From: G965262015 sp965262015
GTDB taxonomy: Bacteria; Spirochaetota; Leptospiria; Turneriellales; CBDBES01
Direction: 5' to 3'
Assembly (NCBI GenBank): GCA_965262015.1
Contig: OZ253494.1
Coordinates: forward strand, 1 to 64,000
Length of the DNA stretch: 64,000 nucleotides
Made by a program: the position numbers and the translations under genes. The notes beneath the pieces were generated by a model. The model was not told the origin of the DNA and did not search any database. It saw only the letters and a list, made by a program, of their open reading frames with translations. Shown here in pieces: positions 6,497 through 15,979 of this stretch (positions are counted from its first letter, which is position 1; each line of letters opens with the position of its first letter).

Positions 6497-7450
6497 ATGG
6501 TGCTCCTGTGCAGTGTGGGGTTAATTATTGAATCGGTTGGTGTTTATAGACCTTGTAATAAGGTCTCAAAGGCTACAATAGAAGCCCAGGGTATGCAAGT
6601 TCAAGATGACACCCCTGAATATCGTTTTCACGCTAATACTGAAGAGACTACTGTGTACATGGGTATCGAGGCTGTCAAGGATGCTCTTAAAAAATCCTCT
6701 CTTGAGGCGAAAGATATCGATCTTACCATGTGCTTTAGTGCAGTTTCTGATTATGTTGTACCTCAGGACTTACCGCTTATTCTTCGTGAAGTGGGTTTGT
6801 CTAATTCTGTCTACTGGAATGTGGACGTGGCCTGTGCAAGCTTTATTGCCCAAATGGGTATTGCTAGTGCCGTAGAAGAAGTAGGTCGACACAAGAATAT
6901 TATTCTGATTAATGTCATGAATTGGATTAATCGTGGAATGTCTCCGTCAACAAATACTAGTACAATGGGTGATGGAGCTAGTGCTGTGATACTTAAACAA
7001 GATGGACAAAAATCTCTCGTAGGTATAAAAGAAAAAAGCGAAACAGATTTTTTTGAATTTATTACACTACGTTCTCCACATGCTACTGGTAAAGAAGAGT
7101 ATTTTAATTTTGATTCAGGTGTACGCTATCCTAAATTTTTTATGAGTAGGGTACTCGAGCCTGCCAAACAATTATTACAAGAACATAAACTGAGTGGGAA
7201 AGACATTACGTGGTTTATACCTCATCAAGTTGGGACAAGTATGATGCACCGGTGGTCTAAATCATTGGGATTTTCTCAGGAGGCTTGTTTGCATACATTT
7301 AATGAGGCAGGTAATATGTCTGCTGTAAATATACCTTACTCTTTGCATAAATATATTTACGAAGACCCCAAAATTAAAAAAGGGGATATTTGTTTATTCA
7401 TGGCCGCAGGTGCAGGAATACAATCCGCCGCCTGTCTATGGAAATATTAG
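6497..7450 (+). CDS. 3-oxoacyl-ACP synthase III (FabH)-like thiolase-fold enzyme
   Basis: This 317-residue protein has the KAS III fold. The Cys of NVDVACASFIAQM is the acyl-accepting nucleophile, the His lies in WFIPHQVG and the Asn in EAGNMSAVNIP, so the Cys-His-Asn triad is complete. The N-terminus (IIESVGVYRPCNKVS) matches the family start. The ATG at 6497 is used; a GTG at 6515 is an alternative. The family condenses an acyl-CoA with malonyl-ACP or a related substrate. It is followed after 11 bases, with a good AGGAG site, by the oxygenase gene, so the two form an operon. Because it is paired with an oxygenase rather than fab genes, a specialised role is more likely than housekeeping FabH. 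Confidence 0.8.
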   Translation: MVLLCSVGLIIESVGVYRPCNKVSKATIEAQGMQVQDDTPEYRFHANTEETTVYMGIEAVKDALKKSSLEAKDIDLTMCFSAVSDYVVPQDLPLILREVGLSNSVYWNVDVACASFIAQMGIASAVEEVGRHKNIILINVMNWINRGMSPSTNTSTMGDGASAVILKQDGQKSLVGIKEKSETDFFEFITLRSPHATGKEEYFNFDSGVRYPKFFMSRVLEPAKQLLQEHKLSGKDITWFIPHQVGTSMMHRWSKSLGFSQEACLHTFNEAGNMSAVNIPYSLHKYIYEDPKIKKGDICLFMAAGAGIQSAACLWKY

Positions 7451-7461
7451 GAGAATAGCAT

Positions 7462-8892
7462 ATGGCACAAAATACTACAAAAAGTCCTAGACAGTATTTG
7501 CTAGATTTAAAAAACAGTCCTTACTTAAAGGGGGTATTTAAGCCTGTAGAAAAAGAAATTTCTGAAAGCGATGTAAAAGTTATTGGCGAGATCCCATCAG
7601 ATATCAAAGGGTCGTTTGTTTGTAATAGTGCTAACCCCGCTTTTCAACCCAAAGGCTATTATATATGGTTTGATGGTGATGGGATGGTACACGGTACCCA
7701 TATTGAGAATGGAAAGGCCAGGTATTATAATAGATTTATTAAGACTAAATATTTACAACAAGAATTAGAAGCAAAAGAGAATATATGGCCAGGTTTGCTA
7801 AGTTCTATACAACCCGATGCAGAGTATGCTGGTGTAAAAGATACGGCAAATACCATTGTAATCCATTACAATAAGGCTTTGTTAGCTTTATGGTATTTAA
7901 GTGGAAAACCATATGAGTTAGATCCCGAAACATTAGATACCAAAGGCGTATATGATTTTAATAAAGTGTACCAGGGTAACATGATGGCACATGTTAAAAT
8001 CGATCAACATACTAACCAATTATGTTTTTATGATTTTAATATGTATAAGCCACCTTATTTTACGTATGGCTGCATCACTGGAGGAGAAACCTGCAATACT
8101 ATACCTATTGATATCCCTTATCCTAGTTACTTTCATGACATGGGCATGACAGTAAATTATGGTATCATCATTGATCTGCCTTTGGTTTGGGAAAAAGAAC
8201 AAATGAAAGATAATAAGCGTTTTCTTGGATTTCACAAGCATCGTACTAGTCGTTTTGGTTTAGTAGATAAAAACGCAAAGAAATCAGGTGTGCGATGGTT
8301 TGATGCAGAACCATGTTATATGTATCACATCGAAAATGCCTACGAAGAGGATAATAAGGTAATTATAGTTGGTTGCCGTATCGCTAACCCTGTTCCATCT
8401 ATAGATGAACCCATTGAAGCACCCAGGGTTGGCTCTCTACATTTTTGTGGTAGAAGACATAAATGGGAGTTAAATTTGGATACAGGTGCTACACTAGAAA
8501 CCCAGATGGAAGAAATGATTACTGAATTTCCTGCTATTAATCCTATGTATGCAGGTAGAAAACATCGTTATAGTTACCACTGCCGGTATTCAGATGATAT
8601 GTCTGTCATTTTGTTGAAAGGGCTGATAAAATATGATATGCTGTCGGACAAGAAACAAGAGCTTACCATGCCTGATGGTTATTATTGTAATGAACCTGTT
8701 TTTGTTGCTAGAGACAGTGCCCAAGAAGAAGATGATGGTTATTTATTGACTTATATATCAAAGGCTGAGCAGAGTAATGGTGAATTATGGATTTTAGATG
8801 CAAAAAATATTACCCAAGAACCATTAGCAAAATTGCAATTACTCCAAAGAGTGCCCCCTTTGTTTCACGGTACATGGGTGCAAAAAAGCTAA
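7462..8892 (+). CDS. Carotenoid-cleavage/lignostilbene-type oxygenase (RPE65 family)
   Basis: A 476-residue protein with the seven-bladed propeller family signatures. The four iron-binding His candidates are all visible: MMAHVKID, SYFHDMGMT, YMYHIENAYEE and the C-terminal PLFHGTW. WFDGDGMVHG near the N-terminus and EEDDGYLLTYI near the C-terminus are also typical. Such enzymes split C=C bonds of carotenoids, apocarotenoids or stilbenoids with O2 and Fe(II). The substrate cannot be told from sequence. The start ATG follows TAGGAGAATAGC. Its 3' end overlaps the start of ccmE by 19 bases. Confidence 0.88.
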   Translation: MAQNTTKSPRQYLLDLKNSPYLKGVFKPVEKEISESDVKVIGEIPSDIKGSFVCNSANPAFQPKGYYIWFDGDGMVHGTHIENGKARYYNRFIKTKYLQQELEAKENIWPGLLSSIQPDAEYAGVKDTANTIVIHYNKALLALWYLSGKPYELDPETLDTKGVYDFNKVYQGNMMAHVKIDQHTNQLCFYDFNMYKPPYFTYGCITGGETCNTIPIDIPYPSYFHDMGMTVNYGIIIDLPLVWEKEQMKDNKRFLGFHKHRTSRFGLVDKNAKKSGVRWFDAEPCYMYHIENAYEEDNKVIIVGCRIANPVPSIDEPIEAPRVGSLHFCGRRHKWELNLDTGATLETQMEEMITEFPAINPMYAGRKHRYSYHCRYSDDMSVILLKGLIKYDMLSDKKQELTMPDGYYCNEPVFVARDSAQEEDDGYLLTYISKAEQSNGELWILDAKNITQEPLAKLQLLQRVPPLFHGTWVQKS

Positions 8893-9299
8893 AAGCAGCT
8901 TATAAAACTAGGCTATTTGCATTACTTTGTCTTGTAATAGGGCTGGTAATTTTATTTGTTTATTCCTCAGAGGGCGTGGTATCTTATCACTATCAACTCC
9001 GTGATTTTGTTGCACACTTGAAAAAAATACCTTCTTCTATTAGTTCTCAGCATATTACTTTGTATGGTAATGTGAAAGAAGGTTCTTTGTACCGAGAAGG
9101 TTTAAAAGCTATGTTTATATTGTATCAAGATAAACATGAGATGCCTGTCTTTTATACTGGTAAAACACTATTACCTGATAGCCTTAAAGAAGGTAGTCTG
9201 GTGGCTATTGAAGGTCACTATGATACCGATCAAGATAAAATCATTTCTAATAAGATTACAGCCAAATGTGCTTCAAAATATAAAACAGAATTGAATTAA
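8874..9299 (+). CDS. ccmE: Cytochrome c maturation heme chaperone CcmE, CxxxY variant
   Basis: A 141-residue protein: a short cytoplasmic tail, one TM helix (about residues 14-31) and a periplasmic OB-fold domain (ITLYGNVKEGSL..., LVAIEGHYDTDQDKI). CcmE binds heme covalently and hands it to CcmF. In most bacteria the ligand lies in HxxxY; here the motif is AKCASKY, Cys132-x3-Tyr136. The CxxxY form is known from the Desulfovibrio/archaeal type of the Ccm system. I take the ATG at 8874, inside the end of the oxygenase gene, because the upstream in-frame extension (from 8787) is unrelated to the family. ccmF follows after 29 bases. Confidence 0.88.
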   Translation: MGAKKLKAAYKTRLFALLCLVIGLVILFVYSSEGVVSYHYQLRDFVAHLKKIPSSISSQHITLYGNVKEGSLYREGLKAMFILYQDKHEMPVFYTGKTLLPDSLKEGSLVAIEGHYDTDQDKIISNKITAKCASKYKTELN

Positions 9300-9328
9300 A
9301 TTCTTATATTCTAGGTATATTTAATAAT

Positions 9329-11425
9329 ATGTTAAGTGCATTTGGTTCATTCTTACTTACATATTCTGTAGTTACGTCTGCTTTTCCCATTATTATTTTT
9401 ATTCTCTTTTTACACTATAAAAATGATCTGCTATGTGCGATAGGTATTCAAGCTGTACGTCTGCATTTTCTTGTTCTCTTGACTTGCACGGTATGTCTGA
9501 TTATATTACTATCCATACCAGATTTTTCTGTTTTGTATGTTGCTGAGCATGCCAATTGGGCCCTACCTCTATTTTATAAGATAACTTCATTGTGGGCGGG
9601 TCAGGCGGGTTCTATGCTATGGTGGAATTTTTTGATAGTGTTTTTTTCTCTGATCGCAATGGGACAGGTGAATCAGTCTATGTCAAAATTAACGCCTTAT
9701 GTAAGCATTATATTAATGTTTGTTAGTCTTTTCTTTTGTCTACTAACTAATTTCTCAGAAGATTCTGATCCTTTTCGTATGATTTTAATGGGAGATCAGC
9801 CTGCTCCCCAAATTGATGGTAGGGGATTAAATCCTTTGCTACAACATTGGGCTATGGTAATACATCCTCCTATACTTTATCTAGGTTATGTATCATTTGT
9901 TGTACCTTATGCGATTACATTTTCTGCCTTAATACAAAGACGTACTAGTATGGACTGGTTACTGTTAGTGCGTAAATGGACGTTATTTTCTTGGTTCTTT
10001 TTGGGAACAGGGATGTTACTTGGCGGTAAATGGGCTTATGAAGAGTTAGGATGGGGTGGATATTGGGCTTGGGATCCTGTAGAAAATGCTGCCTTAATGC
10101 CTTGGTTAACTAGTACTGCTTTTTTACACTCTATCTTAGTACAAAGAAATCGGGGTATGCTTAAAATATGGAATGTTATTCTAGTGAGTATATCGTTTGT
10201 GATGTGTATTTTTGGTACATTTTTAACCCGTTCTGGTATTGTAAATTCTGTACATTCTTTTGCAAGCTCTAGTCTAGGGCCATTTTTTCTTTATTTTATA
10301 GGTATAATTATTGTTTTTAGTATTTTCTCTATATGTAGAGCCTTACCACAACTTAAAACGAGGCAACCCATATATTCTTTTTTTAGTAAAGAGGCAGGTT
10401 TCTTATTAAACAATATCCTTCTTCTTATCATGTTATTTGTTATTTTTTGGGGTACTATGTATCCAGCAATCACCGAGGTATTGCTACATAAACGGATTTC
10501 TGTTTCAGCAGTATGGTTTAATCAATGGATCACCCCTTTAGGGCTAATCATTCTTCTTTTAACGTCATTAGGGCCATTATTAGCCTGGCGTAAAACTTCA
10601 CTCATATTGCTGTGGGCCAATGTTAAGTGGGGGCTTATGTTGGCTGGTATATGCTCTGTAGCCATTGTTGCATTGAATATAGCTACCATAGAGACGTGGG
10701 AAACAGGGCACCTATGGGCGTTTTCCATTATTTCAGTTTCTCTTTTTCTTATTATTATTACCCTACAAGAACTCTATAAAATTATTAGTAAGCGAATGCA
10801 CCACAACCAAGAAAAGTTTTGGATAGTTTTGTTAAATCTTTTTGCAAATAACAGAGGACGCTATCTGGGTTATATCATTCATATTTCTATTGCGATTATG
10901 TGTATTGGTTTTAGTGGAAAGGCATTTAGTAATGAAAAATCAATCTCATTAAAAATTAATGAGGCTGAACACTTTTCTAATTATCTTATTCATTTGGATA
11001 AGTACCAAGAGGAAAGCAAAAAGACAGCCCAGTCAGGGGTACCCCTATATGTTACCCGCAAACTTACACTAAGCGTATTTAAAAATAATCATAAAATTGA
11101 TACTCGTACAACAGAAATTCGAGTATACCCCATGTATAATTTGCAAACCCAACAATATGATGATGCACAAAATACATCTGAACCTGCCATTTTCTCAAAG
11201 GGTTTACATGATCTATATATACAGTTTGGTGGCATAGATAAAAAACAAAATCGCTTTATTATACAAGTATGGTATAATCCCCTGGTAAGATTGGTTTGGC
11301 TTGGTTTCCTTTTATATGTAATAGCTGGTTTGGGTAATATTTTACCTATAGATAAACTAGTCTTTTCTTTAAAGATTTTGACTCCCAATGAAAAGAACAA
11401 TAAACCGTCTAACAACGTAGTGTAA
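9329..11425 (+). CDS. ccmF: Heme lyase / cytochrome c synthase subunit CcmF
   Basis: A 698-residue polytopic membrane protein. It has the tryptophan-rich WWD motif GWGGYWAWDPVENAALMPWL (about residues 230-250), conserved periplasmic loops (HPPILYLGYV, FLTRSGIVNSVHSF) and many TM helices. There is a long periplasmic segment near the C-terminus before the last helix. CcmF attaches heme from CcmE to apocytochrome CxxCH motifs in the periplasm. It lies directly after ccmE. No ccmA, ccmB, ccmC or ccmH is in the window. Length is normal for the family. Confidence 0.93.
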   Translation: MLSAFGSFLLTYSVVTSAFPIIIFILFLHYKNDLLCAIGIQAVRLHFLVLLTCTVCLIILLSIPDFSVLYVAEHANWALPLFYKITSLWAGQAGSMLWWNFLIVFFSLIAMGQVNQSMSKLTPYVSIILMFVSLFFCLLTNFSEDSDPFRMILMGDQPAPQIDGRGLNPLLQHWAMVIHPPILYLGYVSFVVPYAITFSALIQRRTSMDWLLLVRKWTLFSWFFLGTGMLLGGKWAYEELGWGGYWAWDPVENAALMPWLTSTAFLHSILVQRNRGMLKIWNVILVSISFVMCIFGTFLTRSGIVNSVHSFASSSLGPFFLYFIGIIIVFSIFSICRALPQLKTRQPIYSFFSKEAGFLLNNILLLIMLFVIFWGTMYPAITEVLLHKRISVSAVWFNQWITPLGLIILLLTSLGPLLAWRKTSLILLWANVKWGLMLAGICSVAIVALNIATIETWETGHLWAFSIISVSLFLIIITLQELYKIISKRMHHNQEKFWIVLLNLFANNRGRYLGYIIHISIAIMCIGFSGKAFSNEKSISLKINEAEHFSNYLIHLDKYQEESKKTAQSGVPLYVTRKLTLSVFKNNHKIDTRTTEIRVYPMYNLQTQQYDDAQNTSEPAIFSKGLHDLYIQFGGIDKKQNRFIIQVWYNPLVRLVWLGFLLYVIAGLGNILPIDKLVFSLKILTPNEKNNKPSNNVV

Positions 11426-11453
11426 GGAGTTCTTATATTACCAGACTACCTCT

Positions 11454-12500
11454 ATGGAACAACAACTTAAAGAAATCTATAACCACTTATCACAACGTTT
11501 AACCAGTTGTACTGAAAAAGATCAGGTTGCTGATCTACGTATTATGTATCTAGGGAAAAAGGGCAAATTTACGCAGGCCTGTAAGGGAATTGCCTCTATC
11601 CCCCCAGAACAGAGAGCGGAAGCAGGTAAGATTATCAACCACTTTAAAGATCAAATACAAGATTTATGCCAAGCCAAAATAGATAGTATAGAAGAAGAAT
11701 ATTTTGAGAATTTAAAAGAACAAGAATGGCATGATATGACATGTCCTTCTACTAACTATGTCTCTCACCATCTAATGCAAAAAGAACGGGGATATATTCA
11801 TCCAATTAGTCAAATCCAAAAACAGTTGGAGGATATTTTTACATCAGCAGGTTTTAGTATTTTAGATGGTTGCTATATTGTTTCTGATTTTTATAACTTT
11901 AAGGCTCTTAATTTTTCTGAAGATCATCCTGCTCGAGATATGCAAGATACTTTTTATTTAACGAATGAACAACTACTCAGAACCCATACTTCCAGCGTTC
12001 AGGTTAAAGGTTTATTAACGTATGCCCCTCCTATGCGAATCATTGCTCCAGGTCGAGTATTCAGGTATGAAGAAATAGATGCTTCTCATGAACATACATT
12101 TTATCAAATGGAAGGTATGATGATTGATAAACAAATAAGCGTATCCTCTCTTTTATATTTTATGGATTTAATGCTCCGAGAAATCTTTAACCAAAAGGTA
12201 AAAGTAAGATTACGCCCAGGATATTTTCCTTTTGTAGAACCTGGTTTTGAGCTAGATATGAATTGTCTTTTATGTAATGGTAAAGGGTGTTCCGTTTGTT
12301 CTCATTCAGGTTGGGTAGAAATTTTACCGTGTGGTTTGGTACATCCAAATGTACTACGTAATTGTAATATTGATCCAACTAAATGGCAGGGTGCTGCCTT
12401 TGGCCTAGGCCTCAATAGATTGGTAATGATGCGTTATGCCATAGAAGATATACGACATTTTCAAGGTGCAAATCTTACCTTTTTAAGACAGTTTTTATAA
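11454..12500 (+). CDS. pheS: Phenylalanine-tRNA ligase alpha subunit
   Basis: A 348-residue protein with an N-terminal coiled-coil arm (about 1-90), then the class II synthetase core. The core carries motif-2 region FRYEEIDASHEHTFYQMEGM, PGYFPFVEPGFELDMNC and the motif-3 region GAAFGLGLNRLVMMRY. The insert CLLCNGKGCSVCSHSGW is usual in bacterial PheS. It charges tRNA-Phe together with PheT. It is 3 bases upstream of pheT and follows ccmF by 28 bases, so it may be co-transcribed with the ccm genes. No leader peptide or attenuator is visible. Confidence 0.95.
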   Translation: MEQQLKEIYNHLSQRLTSCTEKDQVADLRIMYLGKKGKFTQACKGIASIPPEQRAEAGKIINHFKDQIQDLCQAKIDSIEEEYFENLKEQEWHDMTCPSTNYVSHHLMQKERGYIHPISQIQKQLEDIFTSAGFSILDGCYIVSDFYNFKALNFSEDHPARDMQDTFYLTNEQLLRTHTSSVQVKGLLTYAPPMRIIAPGRVFRYEEIDASHEHTFYQMEGMMIDKQISVSSLLYFMDLMLREIFNQKVKVRLRPGYFPFVEPGFELDMNCLLCNGKGCSVCSHSGWVEILPCGLVHPNVLRNCNIDPTKWQGAAFGLGLNRLVMMRYAIEDIRHFQGANLTFLRQFL

Positions 12501-12502
12501 TT

Positions 12503-14932
12503 ATGAATTTGTCTTTAAAATGGTTGAATGACTTTATCTATTTAACAGATACCATGTTAGATGACTTACAAAAAAGTATTACCATGAAAATTTGCGAAGT
12601 GGAAAAAATTACTCACTTCCTTCCTGGATTGGATAAAATTTTAGTAGCCTACGTAGAAGAAGTAAGTCCTCATCCAAATGCAAATAAATTACAAGTTTGC
12701 AAAGTTACTTATGGAGAAGGCGAAACGCAAATTATAACAGGTGCCAACAATGTAAAGGCAGGGTTTAAATATCCTCTTGTTCGTTCAGGTAATATCTTAC
12801 CCAATGGGACACATATCACAACAAGTTCTCTGCGTGGAATGGAAAGTAATGGTATGCTCTGTTCCGCTGCAGAGATAGGAATGGAGAATTTCATTTTTCC
12901 ATGGGATACAGAAGGTGACTTATTAACATTACCTAGCAAAGTTAAAACAGGGATGTCTTTACAAGACTGGTTGAAGGTACAAGATACTATAATTGAGATA
13001 GATAATAAATCTATAACGCATAGACCAGATTTATGGAGCCATTTTGGTTTTGCCCGTGAGCTATCTGCAATTTTAGGTCAAAGTCTTATTTATGATCCGC
13101 TATTAGATGATAAGTCTATCCAGTTTGCAGAGAGCTCTCAAGTATCTATCAAATCAGATTCTGCTGTATGTTATGCCCATGCCTGTATAGAAAATATATC
13201 TGTTGGCATATCATCCTTGGATATGCAGGCTAAGCTTATTGCTGTGGGTATGCGTCCCCTAAATATACTAGTTGATATCTCTAATTATGTGATGTTTGAT
13301 ATTGGTCAACCAAGCCATACATTTGATCTCGCAACCATAAATCCAAATAAAATTATGATTACTTTGTCTAGAGGCAAAGAGATATTCAAAGCACTAAACC
13401 AAAAAAATTATACCTTATCTGATGGACTACCTATTATACAGAGCGAGGATGATATTATAGCCATTGGTGGAATGATTGGTGGTATGGACACGCAGGTTAC
13501 CTCCAATACTCAGTCTATTTTTCTTGAATCCGCTAATTTCCATAGAAAACATATCCGCCAAGCGGTATCCACATTACAATTACGAACAGATGCCAGCCAA
13601 CGATTTGAGAAAGGCCAAGACCCTGCATTAGTGCCAATAGGTATACAGCGTTTTATGGTTTTTTTACGTCAGGTATGCCCCGAAGCTGTGCTTACAGAGG
13701 TGGGTTATACACAAACAAGCAAACCCCAACAAACTACTATTCAAGTGGATATTAAGTTCATCCGTGATTTATTAGGTTTACCTGAGTTAAAAGAAAGTGT
13801 GGTAGCTTCTATTTTAGAATCCTTGTACTTTCAACATACTATACAGGATGGATTATTTAATATACAAATTCCTTCCTTTCGAGCTCAATTCGATGTTTCC
13901 TTATCAGTTGATATTGTTGAGGAGATAGGCCGAATTATTGGCTATGATACGATTCAACCAAGGCCATTTAGTATAATATGTACCACCCCAATGTACAAAA
14001 ATAAGCAACGTACCTTAGAACATGTGCTAAGGAATCTATTTTCTAATACTTATAACTTTACAGAAGTTTATAACTATTGTTTTCATAGCAGCAAACAAAT
14101 TGAATTAGATAAACGTTATAGCAGTGAAGCATTAACTTTATGCAATCCTATTCAACAAGAAGCTAATTATATGCGTATCTCTCCATTAATTGGCCTGTTA
14201 GAAAATGTATTTGTTAACCAAAAGAATAGTGATAATATGTACTTCTATGAAATAGAAAGAATTTTTATAAAAGATGTAGCTAATCAGATTCAAGAAAAAC
14301 ATTTTTGTGCGGGGGTGTTAGTGTCTCAAGAAGATAGTGATAATATGATACTAGACTACCTCTCAGCCATGCTCTATGATCTGCTTATGAGAAATGGCTT
14401 AGCACATACGAATCAAGTGTGGTCAATGTATTCTGAAATAATATTTCATCCTGGAAGATGTGGTGCTGTGTATGATAAGAACACAGACAGATTAATGGTA
14501 AAATGGGGACAAATACATCCTTTACTATTAAAAAAAATGCAGATTAGACCCAAGGTTTTTTACTTTGAAACTTTTCTAGATAATTTATTGTCTATTGATC
14601 AATACCAAACTACATATAAACCTCTTCCAAAATATCCTCCAGCTATTTTTGAATGTACTATTCTTGCTAATACGTTCGACTTATGGCAAGATATTATAGA
14701 AGGTTTACAAGATAGCAGTGTAAATAATCCAAATCAAGATACTACCTATATAGACGTGTTAGAACATATTAATACTTATGATGGTGAACCAATACCTACT
14801 GGTAAGAAAGCTATTTCTCTTAGAGTGTACTGGCGTAATAATAGTAGAACGATACAAAATGAAGAATTAAAAACGCTACAAGACAAACTAATCCAACACC
14901 TAGCAAAACAAGGTCATCCTCTTAAAACATAG
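12503..14932 (+). CDS. pheT: Phenylalanine-tRNA ligase beta subunit
   Basis: An 809-residue protein of full length. The N-terminal EMAP/tRNA-binding domain is about residues 40-150 (VEEVSPHPNANKLQVCKV). The B3/B4 editing region contains GGMIGGMDT and FLESANFHRKHIR. B5 and the catalytic-like domain (SVDIVEEIGRIIGYD) follow, then a C-terminal anticodon-binding FDX-ACB domain (PLPKYPPAIFECTI onward). It forms the alpha2-beta2 synthetase with PheS. No SD is apparent; translation is likely coupled to pheS. Confidence 0.95.
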   Translation: MNLSLKWLNDFIYLTDTMLDDLQKSITMKICEVEKITHFLPGLDKILVAYVEEVSPHPNANKLQVCKVTYGEGETQIITGANNVKAGFKYPLVRSGNILPNGTHITTSSLRGMESNGMLCSAAEIGMENFIFPWDTEGDLLTLPSKVKTGMSLQDWLKVQDTIIEIDNKSITHRPDLWSHFGFARELSAILGQSLIYDPLLDDKSIQFAESSQVSIKSDSAVCYAHACIENISVGISSLDMQAKLIAVGMRPLNILVDISNYVMFDIGQPSHTFDLATINPNKIMITLSRGKEIFKALNQKNYTLSDGLPIIQSEDDIIAIGGMIGGMDTQVTSNTQSIFLESANFHRKHIRQAVSTLQLRTDASQRFEKGQDPALVPIGIQRFMVFLRQVCPEAVLTEVGYTQTSKPQQTTIQVDIKFIRDLLGLPELKESVVASILESLYFQHTIQDGLFNIQIPSFRAQFDVSLSVDIVEEIGRIIGYDTIQPRPFSIICTTPMYKNKQRTLEHVLRNLFSNTYNFTEVYNYCFHSSKQIELDKRYSSEALTLCNPIQQEANYMRISPLIGLLENVFVNQKNSDNMYFYEIERIFIKDVANQIQEKHFCAGVLVSQEDSDNMILDYLSAMLYDLLMRNGLAHTNQVWSMYSEIIFHPGRCGAVYDKNTDRLMVKWGQIHPLLLKKMQIRPKVFYFETFLDNLLSIDQYQTTYKPLPKYPPAIFECTILANTFDLWQDIIEGLQDSSVNNPNQDTTYIDVLEHINTYDGEPIPTGKKAISLRVYWRNNSRTIQNEELKTLQDKLIQHLAKQGHPLKT

Positions 14933-15013
14933 ATCATCTCCATTAAATTAATACTTGACCAGAATAGAATCAAAGACGACATCATAATAATTAAGCGGGC
15001 ACTTAATTATTAT

Positions 15014-15943
15014 ATGAATTACTTGGCAGAACCTTTAAATGAATACATGGGATATTATTTCCAGGTTAAAGAAATATTGTATTCTATTCAAACACAATAC
15101 CAAAAATTAGAGATCGTGAATTTAACACACTACGGGCTTGTATTGCGATTAGACGGAGTGTACCAAACATCAGTACAAGATGAATTTTTATACCATGAAC
15201 CTCTGGTGCATCTACCTGCTATGACTTTGGGAGGGCCACGAAATGCTTTAGTAATCGGTGGTGGTGATGGTGGTACTATTGAAGAGTTATTAAAATATCC
15301 CACTTTAGAAAAAGTTACTATGGTAGAACTGGACGGGGTTGTTGTGGATAAGTGTAAAGAATATTTACCCAAGATATCAAATGGGGCATTTGAATCCAAT
15401 AAGACAGAATTGCTTATAGAGGATGGTATCCAGTACGTTTACAATACACAAGATAAGTTTGATCAAGTAATACTTGATCTAACGGATGCTGGAGGACCAT
15501 CTCTGGAGCTATATACCAGGGAGTTTTATCTGCAAATTAGTAATATTTTGCATGATGGAGGTATATTAAGTCTGCATACAGAATCTCCTATCACACGTAA
15601 GGAAGTATTTAAAAGAGTCATGGCTACTTTACGTTCTATATTCAAATTTGTATGCCCTGTATTTAACTATGTACCTTTGTATGGTACACTATGGGGGTTT
15701 GCTATGGCCAGTAACTATATAGATCCTTATTCTGTGCAGAGAAATCAATTGGATAGGCAATTTGCAAAATTTAGATTACCCCTTCTCAACTACTATGAGC
15801 CTGCAGTGCATTATTCCTTACTAACCACTCCAGCTTACATTCGTCGTTACCTAAAAGAACCAGCTGAAATATTTAATTGTGCTAATATAAAGAATGATAT
15901 CTTAAACCCTTTCGATAATTTTTCTCTCAAAATTATATCATGA
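15014..15943 (+). CDS. speE: Spermidine synthase-like aminopropyltransferase
   Basis: A 309-residue protein with the spermidine synthase fold: a short N-terminal beta domain (about 1-75), then a Rossmann methyltransferase-like domain. The decarboxylated-SAM site shows VIGGGDGGTIEELLKYP and VTMVELDGVVVDKCKEYLP. The acidic loop ILDLTDAGGPSLELYT corresponds to the catalytic DxxDP region in modified form. The usual product is spermidine from putrescine. The changed gatekeeper (DLTDAGGP) leaves the amine substrate open. It is 36 bases upstream of an unknown gene on the same strand. Confidence 0.85.
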   Translation: MNYLAEPLNEYMGYYFQVKEILYSIQTQYQKLEIVNLTHYGLVLRLDGVYQTSVQDEFLYHEPLVHLPAMTLGGPRNALVIGGGDGGTIEELLKYPTLEKVTMVELDGVVVDKCKEYLPKISNGAFESNKTELLIEDGIQYVYNTQDKFDQVILDLTDAGGPSLELYTREFYLQISNILHDGGILSLHTESPITRKEVFKRVMATLRSIFKFVCPVFNYVPLYGTLWGFAMASNYIDPYSVQRNQLDRQFAKFRLPLLNYYEPAVHYSLLTTPAYIRRYLKEPAEIFNCANIKNDILNPFDNFSLKIIS

Positions 15944-15979
15944 GAAGCCAATTAGGTAACTGGCTATAACAGCTACACA

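Noticed and set aside
11426..11453. pheST attenuator with Phe-rich leader peptide
   Set aside because: Only 28 bases separate ccmF and pheS and there is no Phe-rich frame or terminator hairpin.
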